A stretch of DNA of 64,000 nucleotides, taken from the NCBI GenBank assembly GCA_018372435.1, contig JAHAJA010000004.1:186001-250000 (forward strand), read 5' to 3'. This stretch comes from Clostridiales bacterium (GTDB lineage: Bacteria; Bacillota; Clostridia; Lachnospirales; Lachnospiraceae). The notes below the pieces were generated by a model. That model saw nothing but the letters and a program-made list of their open reading frames with translations, was not told where the DNA came from and did not search any database. Position numbers and translations under genes: made by a program. Every line of letters begins with the position of its first letter. Position 1 is the first letter of the stretch. Positions 1 to 10,700 of the stretch are shown in pieces.

Positions 1-848
1 ATCTGATGGATCGAAAAGTATTGATTATGTGCGGTATGAGTGCCGCATTCTCAGCATTATTCGGGACACCGATGGCTGCTGCTGTGTTCGCGATGGAGGT
101 AATTACGGTGGGAGTCATGTATTATGCAGCATTTTTACCATGTGTAGTAGCTTCTCTAGTGGCTGCCCATTTTGCTTCTAGAATTATTGGAATTAGTCCG
201 GAATCCTTTCATATAACCAACGTACCTGATTTCAATATGGAGATGATTGCCGTTGTTGTTCTTATAAGTATAATTGGTGCGGGGATAAGCTCTATCTTTT
301 GCATGATTTTACATAAAACATCTAGAGTATTAGAAAAACGAATTAAAAATCCGTATATACGTGTAGTTATTGCAGGTGTGGCAATTATTTGTCTTACCTT
401 TATAGTTGGTAGTCGCGATTATAACGGAGCAGGTATTGATGTGATTAAAAGAGCCTTCCTCGGAGATGTTGTTCCATATGCATTCTTAATTAAGATGCTC
501 TTTACTGCAATTACCCTTGGTGGTGGCTTTAAAGGTGGAGAAATTGTTCCTACATTTTTCGTGGGTGCTACGTTAGGTTCGGCTATTGGTATTGCTCTTG
601 GAGTTTCACCCTCCCTGTGTGCTGGTATCGGTATGGCGGTGCTTTTTTGTGGAGTAACAAATTGTCCACTTGCCACTTTATTTATTAGTTTTGAATTGTT
701 TAATTATAAAGCAGTACCGTATTTTCTATTGGCAATTGCGATTAGTTATGTATTATCGGGATATTCAGGATTATATGGAGAGCAAAAAATCATGTATTCC
801 AAATATAAAGCAAGGTATATTAATAGAAATGTAAAGGATGGGGATTAA
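1..848 (+). CDS. ClC-family chloride channel/antiporter, C-terminal part (cut by window start)
   Basis: The reading frame is open from the first base, so the true start lies upstream; the ATG at position 6 is internal. The visible 280 residues begin in the ClC region where a small-residue helix leads into an acidic residue (GTPMAAAVFAMEV) and contain the ClC signature GGFKGGEIVPTFFVGA near residues 175-190, part of the anion pathway. About seven hydrophobic segments are visible. ClC proteins move chloride, or exchange it for protons, across the cytoplasmic membrane; some clostridial ones export fluoride, and the part that would help decide is outside the window. No C-terminal CBS domains are present. 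The family is certain; ion and direction are not. Confidence 0.9.
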   Translation, partial: LMDRKVLIMCGMSAAFSALFGTPMAAAVFAMEVITVGVMYYAAFLPCVVASLVAAHFASRIIGISPESFHITNVPDFNMEMIAVVVLISIIGAGISSIFCMILHKTSRVLEKRIKNPYIRVVIAGVAIICLTFIVGSRDYNGAGIDVIKRAFLGDVVPYAFLIKMLFTAITLGGGFKGGEIVPTFFVGATLGSAIGIALGVSPSLCAGIGMAVLFCGVTNCPLATLFISFELFNYKAVPYFLLAIAISYVLSGYSGLYGEQKIMYSKYKARYINRNVKDGD

Positions 849-973
849 GATTTATCGAGATATGTGATGTATTGCGGATCAGTTTGATTATCCTTAGATC
901 TCCTATGTGTGATTTAGTTACAGATATAACCTCTTACTATTTGTTATACTCTATAAAAAATAGGGAGGTAGTT

Positions 974-1204
974 ATGACAGTACGAAGAAGATTTGCTTCT
1001 GTGAACGAAGCACAATGTGTGGCTTGTGGTAGTTGTATCAAGGTCTGTCCAAAGGAGGCAATTCATGTACCTAATGGCGTCTCTGCCATAGTTGATTTAC
1101 TAAAATGTGTGGGATGTGGTTTATGTGCGAAAGAATGTCCGGCCTCTGTAATTGAAATTAAGGTTCATCAAGATGAGTCTATGAAAGAGCAGGTGAAAGG
1201 ATAA
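974..1204 (+). CDS. 2[4Fe-4S] ferredoxin-like protein
   Basis: A 76-residue protein with two complete CxxCxxCxxxCP clusters (CVACGSCIKVCP and CVGCGLCAKECP), the classical bacterial 8-Fe ferredoxin fold for low-potential electron transfer. The start is taken at the ATG at 974 because GGGAGG lies at 963-968 in front of it; the frame is open further upstream to 872 but that part has no ferredoxin sequence. The gene is followed one base after its stop by a membrane iron-sulfur protein, so the two are very likely co-translated and act as an electron-transfer pair. A short basic N-terminus and a charged tail flank the clusters. The electron donor and acceptor cannot be told from the sequence. Confidence 0.9.
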   Translation: MTVRRRFASVNEAQCVACGSCIKVCPKEAIHVPNGVSAIVDLLKCVGCGLCAKECPASVIEIKVHQDESMKEQVKG

Positions 1205-1205
1205 G

Positions 1206-1784
1206 ATGAAAAACAAGAAGAAGAGATGGTATGAATACCTTTTTATTATGTCTGCTGCATATCTAATATTAGGTTTCTTTAATATCCTGTTTGCTTGGTT
1301 AGGCTTGATTTGCTTTGTGGTACCACTACTAATATCCATAGGAAAGGGAAATAAAGCATATTGTAATCGCTACTGTGGAAGAGGACAATTATTTGATCTA
1401 CTGGGTAATAAATTGGGCTTATCAAGAAAAAAGGATATCCCTGCATTCCTTCGAAGTAGTTGGTTTCGCTATGGCTTCTTGCTGTTCTTCTTAACCATGT
1501 TTGGAAATATGTTATTCACTACGTATCTTGTGTTTAGCGAAGTGCATGGTTTAAGAGAAATAGTTAAAATCTTATGGACCTTCAAAGTTCCATGGAGTTT
1601 TGCTTATCATGGAACGGCGATATCACCATGGATGGTACAATTTGCATTTGGATTTTATAGTGTTATGTTGACTTCAACAATATTAGGTTTAATAACTATG
1701 ATTTTATATAAGCCAAGATCATGGTGTGTATATTGTCCTATGGGGACAATGACACAAGGGATATGTAAGTTGAAGAACAAATAA
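1206..1784 (+). CDS. NapH/NosR-like polytopic membrane 4Fe-4S protein
   Basis: 192 residues with about four membrane segments (roughly 10-45, 88-110, 138-165). Two cysteine motifs typical of the NapH/NosR/CcoG-like 4Fe-4S family flank the membrane domain: CNRYCGRG near residue 57 and CVYCPMGT near residue 177. Family members pass electrons between membrane carriers and soluble ferredoxin-like partners. It overlaps the ferredoxin gene context (1-nt gap), which supports a joint redox role. The usual C-terminal extra ferredoxin domain of NapH is missing, which fits the separate ferredoxin gene just upstream. The substrate is unknown; no nitrate or nitrous oxide reductase genes are present in the window. 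Confidence 0.8.
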   Translation: MKNKKKRWYEYLFIMSAAYLILGFFNILFAWLGLICFVVPLLISIGKGNKAYCNRYCGRGQLFDLLGNKLGLSRKKDIPAFLRSSWFRYGFLLFFLTMFGNMLFTTYLVFSEVHGLREIVKILWTFKVPWSFAYHGTAISPWMVQFAFGFYSVMLTSTILGLITMILYKPRSWCVYCPMGTMTQGICKLKNK

Positions 1785-1786
1785 TA

Positions 1787-1888
1787 TAATTGCTGCATTC
1801 AGCAATTATTATAAAGTGTTTAAATCAAAATAAATGTCTTAGTCAATAAGTATCAAAAGTGTAGTACTTATTGCCTAAGACTTTTTTT
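1787..1888 (+). terminator. Hairpins and rho-independent terminator after the ferredoxin/NapH-like pair
   Basis: A small perfect hairpin (TAATTGCTG / CAGCAATTA, 1787-1808) is followed by a strong terminator: GTCTTAG-t-CAATAAGTA at 1836-1852 pairs with its complement at 1865-1881, then seven T residues. Confidence 0.85.
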
Positions 1889-2000
1889 AGGGCAGAAAAA
1901 TATTAAAATATTACATGTTTTATGAAAATAAAGCACCTTAATTACACTTACTTATTTTGTATAATGAAAGAAACAACTAGTGTTTTGGGGGTGGCGTATT

Positions 2001-3569
2001 TTGAATATTCTGATCGTGGATGATGAAGAAGTTACCATAATGGGAATTAAGAAATTGGTCAAGTGGGAGCAAATAGGGGTTGCAAAAGTTATGGATGCTT
2101 CAAGTGGGGAAGAAGCATTGGTAAAAAGTGAGACAGAGAGAGTAGACATAATAATTTCCGATATTCGTATGACTGGAATGACTGGGATTGAGTTAGCAAG
2201 ATGTATTAGAGTACAATATCCGCTTTGCCAGATAATTTTTATCAGCGGATATGTAGAGAACGAGTATTTGAAAGAGGCAATCGATTTAGAAGTAGTAGGT
2301 TTTATAGAAAAACCAATTCATGTTAAAGCGATTGAGGGAGCAGTACAAAAAGCAATAACTAAGTTAGAATCTATGCAATTCCATATGGAAGTTAGACATC
2401 AAATGAACTTGGAAAACAAGCAATATCTAATGCATAAGTTAGCCAAAGAATTGATAGAACCAGTAGCTAATAGAGAAGAGATCCAAAGGAATATGAAGTG
2501 GTTAGGAATTGACTGGAAAGATAAAGAATATATATGTGCAGCAATCTTTACTGTGAAAATGGAGGAAAACAAGGATATAGAAAAGGTTTTGTGTTCCTTA
2601 GATTATTGTTTTTCGGAGATTGAACATATACATTATTTAAAAGATACTACTCACATCATATTTTTCATTGCCTATCAAAGTTATGAAGAAGAGGCGTTAA
2701 GAGAAGTTGTAAAAAAAAGTAGGAATCTTGTGAGTAAGGAAAAAACATATCAGATTTGTGGTGTGTTTGGGTTAGCTACTAACGATATTTATCAGGCATA
2801 CAGATCTTATGAATCGGCGGTTATTTATCTTCAGAAATTTTTTTATTTTGGATATCATCAAGTTCGATGTTGTATAAAAGAAGAAGAAAAAAAGTTGGTT
2901 TTTGATGAAACACTTATGGAGTCGTTTACAGACTCTTTAAAGGAATTCAAACGAGAACAAACCTATGTCTGCATGGAGCGGATTTATAATCAATTGCGTT
3001 CACAACACACGGTATTAGTTAGCAGTATTAAGGGGATTTACTTCAAATTATTGGATTATCTATATGAAGAAGTGGATCGTTCTTTTTATTGTGAGTATGA
3101 TTGCGAATATGATAGTGGAAATGTAAGGAGAGGAATATTACTCGAAAAAATTCACTCCATAGACACCCTTACTGAGTGCAAAGAGTACTTATATGAACAA
3201 GTAGAAGAATATTATCAAAGTGCAGAGAATCTAGCAGTGAATAACAAAAGTATTATTGATATTATGGAATTTATTAATAGATCATATCGTAATGCAGATC
3301 TATCAGTAGGTGAAATAGCAAATCAAGTATATTTAACGCCAAATTATATGATGATGCTTTTTAAGAAAAAGATGGGAAAGACAGTATTGCAATACCTAAC
3401 AGAAGTACGTATGGAAGCCGCAAAAGAATTATTAGAAGATGGGCGAGTGAAATTATCGGAAGTAGCTCTTAAGGTAGGATTTCGTGATTCCGGATATTTC
3501 TCAAAAGTTTTTCGTCGATATGTTGGAGTTTCACCAAGTATATATAGAGAAAAAAACTATTTCAGGTAA
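2001..3569 (+). CDS. YesN-type response regulator, receiver plus AraC DNA-binding domain
   Basis: A two-component regulator. Residues 1-120 form a CheY-like receiver: the acidic pair DDEE is at the N-terminus, the phospho-acceptor Asp lies in VDIIISDIRMTG, and the conserved Lys is in EKPIH. A middle region of about 280 residues is variable. The last 100 residues form an AraC double helix-turn-helix (IANQVYLTPNYMMMLFKKKMG ... VALKVGFRDSGYFSKVFRRYVGVSPS). I choose the TTG at 2001, giving MNILIVDDEE, because GGGGGTGG sits just upstream; a GTG at 1980 is possible. It stands directly before two secreted beta-1,3-glucanase genes and probably controls them. No histidine kinase gene is next to it, so its sensor is elsewhere. 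Confidence 0.9.
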   Translation: MNILIVDDEEVTIMGIKKLVKWEQIGVAKVMDASSGEEALVKSETERVDIIISDIRMTGMTGIELARCIRVQYPLCQIIFISGYVENEYLKEAIDLEVVGFIEKPIHVKAIEGAVQKAITKLESMQFHMEVRHQMNLENKQYLMHKLAKELIEPVANREEIQRNMKWLGIDWKDKEYICAAIFTVKMEENKDIEKVLCSLDYCFSEIEHIHYLKDTTHIIFFIAYQSYEEEALREVVKKSRNLVSKEKTYQICGVFGLATNDIYQAYRSYESAVIYLQKFFYFGYHQVRCCIKEEEKKLVFDETLMESFTDSLKEFKREQTYVCMERIYNQLRSQHTVLVSSIKGIYFKLLDYLYEEVDRSFYCEYDCEYDSGNVRRGILLEKIHSIDTLTECKEYLYEQVEEYYQSAENLAVNNKSIIDIMEFINRSYRNADLSVGEIANQVYLTPNYMMMLFKKKMGKTVLQYLTEVRMEAAKELLEDGRVKLSEVALKVGFRDSGYFSKVFRRYVGVSPSIYREKNYFR

Positions 3570-3638
3570 AATACTACGTCATTCGAGTTTTTCCATTGCG
3601 TAGAAAAAAAGCATAACATAGGATAAGGGTGTAAGACG

Positions 3639-3744
3639 TATGCAGAGTTATCTGCATATTAAGCTTTGGTTGAAGGCAAATGTCGACCAGCAAATTTGGG
3701 TCTGCACTACGACAGTAAATTTGTGTAACAAAAAGTAGTGCAGA
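3639..3744 (+). promoter_or_regulatory. Two inverted repeats sharing TCTGCA before the GH128 gene
   Basis: The 187-base gap before the GH128 gene holds a perfect 8-bp inverted repeat TATGCAGA / TCTGCATA (3639-3658) and a perfect 10-bp one TCTGCACTAC / GTAGTGCAGA (3701-3744), both built on the hexamer TCTGCA/TGCAGA. They could be binding sites for the upstream AraC-type regulator or RNA hairpins in the leader. Confidence 0.45.
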
Positions 3745-3756
3745 AAAGAGGGTAAA

Positions 3757-6700
3757 ATGAGAAGGTTGGGAAAAAGAATTTCATCTGTAGTACTAATGAT
3801 AGCGATGTTATTGTCGTCTATGACACTGGATTCATTCGGTGTACAAGCTGCAACTGTCTCAAAGGATTATACAACGGATTTGTTTGGTCCAAATGTATAT
3901 GTATTTGATGAAAACGATTCAGACAGTGATGTTCAGGCAGTTATTGATGAAGTCTATGGTACACAAGAAACAAATCAGTTCGGAAAAGAGAGATATGCAG
4001 TGTTGTTTAAGCCAGGAAGCTATGAGAAGGTTCGTGTAAAGGTAGGATATTATACGCAAGTAGCTGGACTTGGTGATTTACCTACGGATACAGTTGTAAA
4101 CGAACTTGACTGTAATGCGGATTGGATGGGAGCAAACTCTACTTGTAATTTCTGGAGAAGTGCTACTAATTTTACAGTTAAGCAAACTGCAACCTGGGCA
4201 GCAGCTCAAGCAACTTCATTAAGAAGAATGAATTTTGAGCAGTGGCTTGCTCTTGACCAATGGGGACAAGGCTGGGCTAGTGGTGGCTTTGTAGCGGATA
4301 CCATAGTAAAAGGTTCGGCAGTGGCATGGTCACAACAACAGTACTTATCTAGAAATAGTGAGTATGGTGCATGGGCTGGTGGTGTATGGAATGCAGTGTT
4401 TGTTGGTATGAATAAAGACCTATCCGTACAAGATTCTGGTGCCAAGGTAGAAAGTAACTGGGAACAGGAACCAGGGTATCAGTATTTCACTAGTGTTGAT
4501 AAGGCGCCAGTTATTAGAGAAACACCATATCTTACAGTAGATGGAAATGATCAGTACAGTGTTTTTGTACCAAGTGTGAAGGAAAATTCTTATGGAGTAT
4601 CTTGGGATAATGGCAAAGAAGCCGGAACATCAATTGGCATTGATAAGTTCTATATTGCAAAGCCAGATAGAGATACAGCAGATTCTATTAATACGGCATT
4701 AGATCAAGGAAAGAATTTGATCTTTACACCAGGTATTTACCGCTTGAATAAAGCGATACAAGTAAAGAAAGCGAATACAGTTGTATTAGGTTTGGGCTAT
4801 GCAACTTTAACACCAACTGGAAACAATGCATGTATAGAAGTTGCTGATGTTGATGGTGTGAGTGTATCGGGCTTACTATTTGATGCAGGTCCTGAATACA
4901 CAGAAACACTTCTAAAAGTTGGTGAGAATAATGCAGCAAAAAGACATGTGGAGAACCCTACTTTATTAAGTGATTTATTCTTCCGTGTGGGCGGTGCAAC
5001 CTCTGAAGTTACACAGTCAAAAACTTGTGTAATTATTAACAGCCAAGATGTAATTGGTGATAATTTCTGGGTATGGCGAGCTGACCATGGTGATGGAGTA
5101 GCTTGGGATAAGAACAAATCAGAGAATGGAATTATAATAAATGGTGACTGTGTGACCATGTATGGATTGTTTGTAGAACATTTCCACGAGTATCAAACGA
5201 TATGGAATGGTAATTATGGTCGTTTGTATTTCTACCAGAGTGAAATTCCATATGACGTTCCAAATCAAGCAAGTTGGAAGAGTCACGATGGAACAGTGAA
5301 TGGATATGCGTCATACAAAGTAGCAGATGATGTCACTTCTCATGAAGCATATGGTTTAGGTATCTATTCTTTTCATAGAGATGCGACGATTGACCTTGCT
5401 AATGCGGCAGAAGTACCAGACGCTGATAATGTGAGTATACATAATATCTGTTCGGTTATGCTTGCTGGTAATCCAGGCATCTCCCACGTTATTAATGGTA
5501 AGGGAAATGCAGTGAAAATTGCAGGGGAGAGACAACAAGTCGTATCGTATGGACAAGGGAAAGTGGTGATACCAGATGATACAGAAAATCAAGGTGAACC
5601 AGAAGTTGCTACTGGTCCATATGCTGATTGGAAGAATACTGCTGTTACCTATCCGAAGATGGGGCAGCTTGTACCAGCTGGTACGATTTCTGTGACTTGG
5701 AAGGCATTAGGGGAACAAGTAGATAGTTATGATATTTATGTGGATGAAGTGAAAGTTGGAAATATTAAAGCAAATGGATCTAATACTTATGAATATGAAC
5801 TTTATTCCACCAAAGTTAGCTCTCATAAATTAAAAATAGTTGCTGTATTAAAAGGCGAAGGAAAAACAGTAACAGCTAATATACGAACATTTTTTACATC
5901 TAAAAAAGGAATGGGGATATGGCAAAACCGTAGTGATATGATTGATAAAACGAATCTATCTTGGTACTATAATTGGTCACCATTTGAATTAGAGGGAGTA
6001 AATGATGCAGTAGAATTCGTTCCTATGATTTGGGGGGATGATACGGGTAGCGGTGACCGCGCAAAGGAATGGAATTGGTTACGAACAGGTAAATATAAGG
6101 ATTACAAAACATTATTAACATTCAATGAGCCAGATTATCCAGATCAATCCAATATGACAGCTAATCGAGCAGCAGAACTTTGGACAACATTAGAAGATAC
6201 TGGTTTACGTCTAAGTTCTCCTGCAACTGGAAACCCAGCATACTTTATGCAAGGTGGCGAAGGAGACTGGTTCGGCCCATTCATGGAGGCCTTGGAAGCA
6301 AAAGGAGAAAGTTTTGATTTTACAGCAGTACATTATTATCAAGATTATCCATTAGTTGACTTGTTTGTAGAAACCTTAGAAAAAACACATGAGATGACAG
6401 GAAAACCAATCTGGATTACAGAGTGGGGTGTTGCACAGTGGACTAAGGTGCAGGATTTCTACTGGACTGGTGGAGATGATAATTGGCAAAGAGATAGGAT
6501 TGTTGCATTCATGGAAGAAATCATTCCTATCCTAGATGAACTAGATTATGTAGAGAGATATGCATGGTTCCCATTTGATGGCGCTAATACGGAGAATTTT
6601 GGTAATGGTGCAGGTGGTCTTTTCTATGATACTGGTGCGAAAGCAGGTCAGCTTACTACAGTAGGTGAAACCTATAAAGCATTAGGTAATCCTAAGGGAT

Positions 6701-7575
6701 ACAATCCTAATCGTCCTGTTTATGATACAGTAGTTAAGGATGAAAATGTGGAAGAACCAGAAGCAGTGATCACAAACCTTGCAATTGGAAAAACTGCTGT
6801 AGCTTCTTCGAGTATGGGAAACAACAGTGCTGGTATGGCCATTGATGGTGATGTCAATACACGTTGGGAATCTGAGTTTTCTGATCCTCAATGGATTTAT
6901 GTTGATTTAGGAAAATCGTATCCTGTAACTGGAGCTAAATTAGTCTGGGAAACTGCAGCAGGTAAAGACTATGAGATCCAAGTTTCAGAAGATGGGTCAA
7001 CTTGGACTACCGTATATCAAAAAGTGAACGGGACAGGTGGAACAGAAGACATTACATTTGATAAAGTTTCTGCTCGTTACGTTAGAATGTATGGAACTGC
7101 TAGAACGACAGGCTATGGTTTCTCCTTATGGGAGTTTGCAGTGTTGGGAATTGATAACAGCACAGGACCAGTTATACCAGAAGAGCCAAGTGGCAATGTT
7201 AATCTAGCGAAAGGGAAAGTAGTAACCACCTCTTCGCAGGAAGGGCCATTCATAGGAAGTAATGCTATAGATGGTATAGCAGATACTAGATGGGCTTCAA
7301 TACAATCTGATGTGGAGTGGTTATGTGTAGATCTTGGAACGGCTCAGAATATCTCCAAAGTGGTGCTTTCGTGGGAAGCAGCTTATGGAAAATCTTATGA
7401 AATTCAAGTTTCACAAGATGGAAAAAACTTTACGACTGTTGCAACGAATACGAATGGAAAAGGTGGGACTGAAGAACTTAAATTTAGTAAAATAAATGCT
7501 CGTTATATTCGATTTCAAGGAATCAGTAGAGCAACAGGCTATGGATATTCTTTGTGGGAGTTTGAAGTTTATTAA
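3757..7575 (+). CDS. Secreted beta-helix plus GH128-type beta-1,3-glucanase with two discoidin domains
   Basis: 1272 residues. A signal peptide covers residues 1 to about 32 (cleavage near VQAAT). Residues about 40-600 resemble a pectin-lyase-like right-handed beta-helix with GH55/GH87-like N-terminal features. Residues about 622-711 look like a fibronectin-III-type module. Residues about 717-980 match the GH128 (Asl1-like) TIM-barrel glucanase family, with the putative acid/base Glu791 in FNEPD and nucleophile Glu889 in ITEWG. Two F5/8 type C (discoidin/CBM32-like) domains follow at about 1006-1130 and 1147-1272. GH128 enzymes cleave beta-1,3-glucan; the neighbouring GH81 gene points to the same substrate. 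The beta-helix may be a second catalytic or binding module; its family is my inference. ATG 3757 follows an AAGAGGG ribosome site. Confidence 0.8.
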   Translation: MRRLGKRISSVVLMIAMLLSSMTLDSFGVQAATVSKDYTTDLFGPNVYVFDENDSDSDVQAVIDEVYGTQETNQFGKERYAVLFKPGSYEKVRVKVGYYTQVAGLGDLPTDTVVNELDCNADWMGANSTCNFWRSATNFTVKQTATWAAAQATSLRRMNFEQWLALDQWGQGWASGGFVADTIVKGSAVAWSQQQYLSRNSEYGAWAGGVWNAVFVGMNKDLSVQDSGAKVESNWEQEPGYQYFTSVDKAPVIRETPYLTVDGNDQYSVFVPSVKENSYGVSWDNGKEAGTSIGIDKFYIAKPDRDTADSINTALDQGKNLIFTPGIYRLNKAIQVKKANTVVLGLGYATLTPTGNNACIEVADVDGVSVSGLLFDAGPEYTETLLKVGENNAAKRHVENPTLLSDLFFRVGGATSEVTQSKTCVIINSQDVIGDNFWVWRADHGDGVAWDKNKSENGIIINGDCVTMYGLFVEHFHEYQTIWNGNYGRLYFYQSEIPYDVPNQASWKSHDGTVNGYASYKVADDVTSHEAYGLGIYSFHRDATIDLANAAEVPDADNVSIHNICSVMLAGNPGISHVINGKGNAVKIAGERQQVVSYGQGKVVIPDDTENQGEPEVATGPYADWKNTAVTYPKMGQLVPAGTISVTWKALGEQVDSYDIYVDEVKVGNIKANGSNTYEYELYSTKVSSHKLKIVAVLKGEGKTVTANIRTFFTSKKGMGIWQNRSDMIDKTNLSWYYNWSPFELEGVNDAVEFVPMIWGDDTGSGDRAKEWNWLRTGKYKDYKTLLTFNEPDYPDQSNMTANRAAELWTTLEDTGLRLSSPATGNPAYFMQGGEGDWFGPFMEALEAKGESFDFTAVHYYQDYPLVDLFVETLEKTHEMTGKPIWITEWGVAQWTKVQDFYWTGGDDNWQRDRIVAFMEEIIPILDELDYVERYAWFPFDGANTENFGNGAGGLFYDTGAKAGQLTTVGETYKALGNPKGYNPNRPVYDTVVKDENVEEPEAVITNLAIGKTAVASSSMGNNSAGMAIDGDVNTRWESEFSDPQWIYVDLGKSYPVTGAKLVWETAAGKDYEIQVSEDGSTWTTVYQKVNGTGGTEDITFDKVSARYVRMYGTARTTGYGFSLWEFAVLGIDNSTGPVIPEEPSGNVNLAKGKVVTTSSQEGPFIGSNAIDGIADTRWASIQSDVEWLCVDLGTAQNISKVVLSWEAAYGKSYEIQVSQDGKNFTTVATNTNGKGGTEELKFSKINARYIRFQGISRATGYGYSLWEFEVY

Positions 7576-7635
7576 GAACCTTACAGAGTGTTAGTACGAT
7601 TATAATTGAATAAAAACTATGTAGACAAGTTATTG

Positions 7636-7678
7636 AATGGGCATTAAAAATTGAGGTAAATCATTTTTAATGCCCATT
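7636..7678 (+). terminator. 16-bp perfect hairpin between GH128 and GH81 genes
   Basis: AATGGGCATT-AAAAAT at 7636-7651 pairs perfectly with 7663-7678 around an 11-nt loop. There is no T-run on the plus side, so it may act as an mRNA-stabilising or weak termination structure in the short gap between the two glucanase genes. Confidence 0.5.
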
Positions 7679-7701
7679 GTCGTACAGAAAGGAAGGTATT
7701 T

Positions 7702-10700
7702 ATGAGATATAGCAAAAAGATTCTTGCAGGAATAGTAGCACTCTCTATGTTAGGTGGTTTTATACCAGTGAACACAGTAGTGGGCGCAACCACACCATGG
7801 CTGTTATCGAAAGGAAGACCAGCATACGCTTCTTCTGTCAATGGGGGAGATGTTGCTAGTTTTGCAACAGATGGTAAAATAGGAACACAGTGGGGAGCAG
7901 AACCAGATAAAGCAGATCAATGGATTGATATAGATTTAGGATCAGAGGCTGAGATTTCTAAGGTCGTTATTAGCTGGCAAAATAATGCTAGTTTCGGCGT
8001 TAACTATGAGATTCTAGTATCTTCTGACGAAGTTAATTGGTCTAGTATCTATCATCAAGAAAACGGTAAGGGTGGAGAAGTAGCATATGTATATAAAGCA
8101 GATGGTGGTATAGATTATAGCTATTATGAAGAAGCCATTACTGGTTTAAAAGGTAAGGGTCGTTATATTAGGTTATTAGTTCATTATAGTAAATCACAAG
8201 AAAATGATGGTAACCGTAGAGGATGGGGGCCATCGGTTCGTGAATTTGATGTTTATGGTGTAGGAGGAGTGAATAAACCACAATCAAGTGCAGTAGATCT
8301 AGCAGCAGGTAAGACGGTATCCACCTCATCTGTATTGACACCATGGTGGGCTTCTACGCCACTAGAAGGTAGCAAAGGTGTAGATGGGGATTATGAATCC
8401 TACTGGTTATCCAATCCTACAGATGACGAATGGTTTCAAGTTGATCTTGGCAAAGTCTATACCATTGGACGAGTAGTAATTCAGTGGCAAGTGGAGTTTG
8501 GACGTGTGTTTGAAATCCAGACATCAAAGGATGGACAAAATTGGACAACGGTATACCTTAATCTTAAGGGTAATGGAGAAGATGAAGAGGTATCTATGTA
8601 TCAGGAAGCACGATATGTTAGAATGCAAGGAATTGCCATGGGAAGAGGTTCCGGCTACTCCATTCGTGAGATGAATGTATTTGAATATCAAGAAGGTGAT
8701 TCAAAAGTAAATCCGGTAGTACCAGAGCTTCCAAAACAGCAAACCATCTCTGTGGGTTCAGGAAGCTATGCCATTGACGACGTTACTTTTCGTCAACCAA
8801 GAGAACCGAAGTATATAACAGCAAACATTAAAACACCAATCCCATCCAATGACTGGTGGACTTCCGTTGTATATACAAGATTAAGTGACACAATGCCGGC
8901 GCTACCGTTTGTTTTAAAATACAAGGAAGTTGGTCTTGGATTGTACAATGCTGATGGTATATATACAAGAGAGAATAATGGAGGTATGGGAGCAGAAAGT
9001 AAATATTATGATTTAACAATCAATAATTCAGCAATTAAGAATACAGCCTCAGCAAAACTTGATGGGTATGGTGACTGGTCAGTGGATATGGTATTCAGTG
9101 ATGATGATACGCCAAAGATGAAAACCACGGTAGTAAAAGGTTCCCCATTTATCTATAACACATTTACTGAGCCAGATAAGGTTGAAATTACAGTAAATGA
9201 CTTAGTTATATTTTTTAATGATAAGCAAGACGAAATCTTATTAAAAGATGGCGAAAGTATTGTAACAGACCATATCGGTGTTAAAGCACACAATATTAGT
9301 GAGGCACCAGGTGAAGGGGATAAGAATCAGTATCACTATTATGGAATCTTCTGTCCTGAGAATACCACCTTTACTCGTGTGGGAAGTAAAATTAAGATTC
9401 AATTGGGTAACCAAGATAATTACATGTCGGTTGCAACACTTCCTTCAGTAGATGATCTGAGTTACTTCTACTCCTATGCATATGCTTTTGTTACAGATAC
9501 GGTGGTAGATTATGAGTATAACGATACCACAGCAACAATGAAAACCACATACAACTGTGTCATTGATAACAAGAGAAGTGGTTTCAGTGGTGAAACTTTA
9601 ATGTGTATGATGCCACACCAATGGAAATACACGAGCGATAGACTTACCGATTACAGCTATGAATCCATTCGTGGTACGTTAAAATTACATGAAGGGAATC
9701 AGTTTTCATATGCTGTGCCATTCCACGGAATTACGCCAAGCTTTAGTGAACCAGTAGAATCTGATTCTTATGACAGAGAGTTAATGGTGGCATATCTGAA
9801 AGAGTTTACAGAGAATACAGTAAAAGATTACTGGGTGGCAGATCCGTATTGGCAAGGTAAGAAGACCCATCCGATTACCATGGGTGTATTAAGTGCACAA
9901 CAATTAGGTGAATATGAAATCAGGGATCAATTATTATCTGTATTAAAGAAGATCTTAGTAAACTGGTTAACATATAGTGGTGAAGAGGAATATCCATACT
10001 ACATGTACTATTCAACAAGTTGGGGTGCTTTGAATGGTGATGGTGGAGATCATGGTATGGCAAATAATTTATCCGATCATCATTTCTTATGGGCGTATTT
10101 CATATACCCTGCAGCTGTATTGGCATCCTATGATTCTTCCTTTGTTACCGAATATGGGGATATGCTAGAGATGTTAATCAGAGATTGTATGAACCCTGAC
10201 AAAGAGGATGAGTTATTCCCATTCATGAGAAACTTTGATCCATATGAAGGTCATTCTTGGGCCGGTGGATACGGAGATAATAATAGTGGTAATAACCAAG
10301 AATCAGCCTCTGAAGCAACATTTGCCTGGGCTGGGTTATATCTATGGGGGTTAGTTACAGAGAATGATGAATACCGTGATGCAGGTATATGGGGCTTTAC
10401 TTCGGAAGTAAATGCGATTGAACAGTATTGGTTTAATTATGATAAGGATAATTGGGATTCTGAATATACCTCTGGCTGTGTAGGAATGGTGTGGGGCTTA
10501 GGATATACCAATGGAACTTACTTCTCAGGTAATCCAAGCTGTATATATGGAATTCATATGTTACCAGTAACACCATCGCTAACCTATATGGGGTATAACA
10601 AGGAAGCAGCAGCCTCAATATATGAAGCCTATGAAAAAGATCAAGTAAAATACCAAGATAAAGTAGCTTCAGAGGGAAATTCTGATCCAGAAGGTTGGTT

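Noticed and set aside
419..676. Proline-rich minus-strand frame inside the ClC gene
   Set aside because: It is the complement of well-conserved ClC coding sequence and has no ribosome site.
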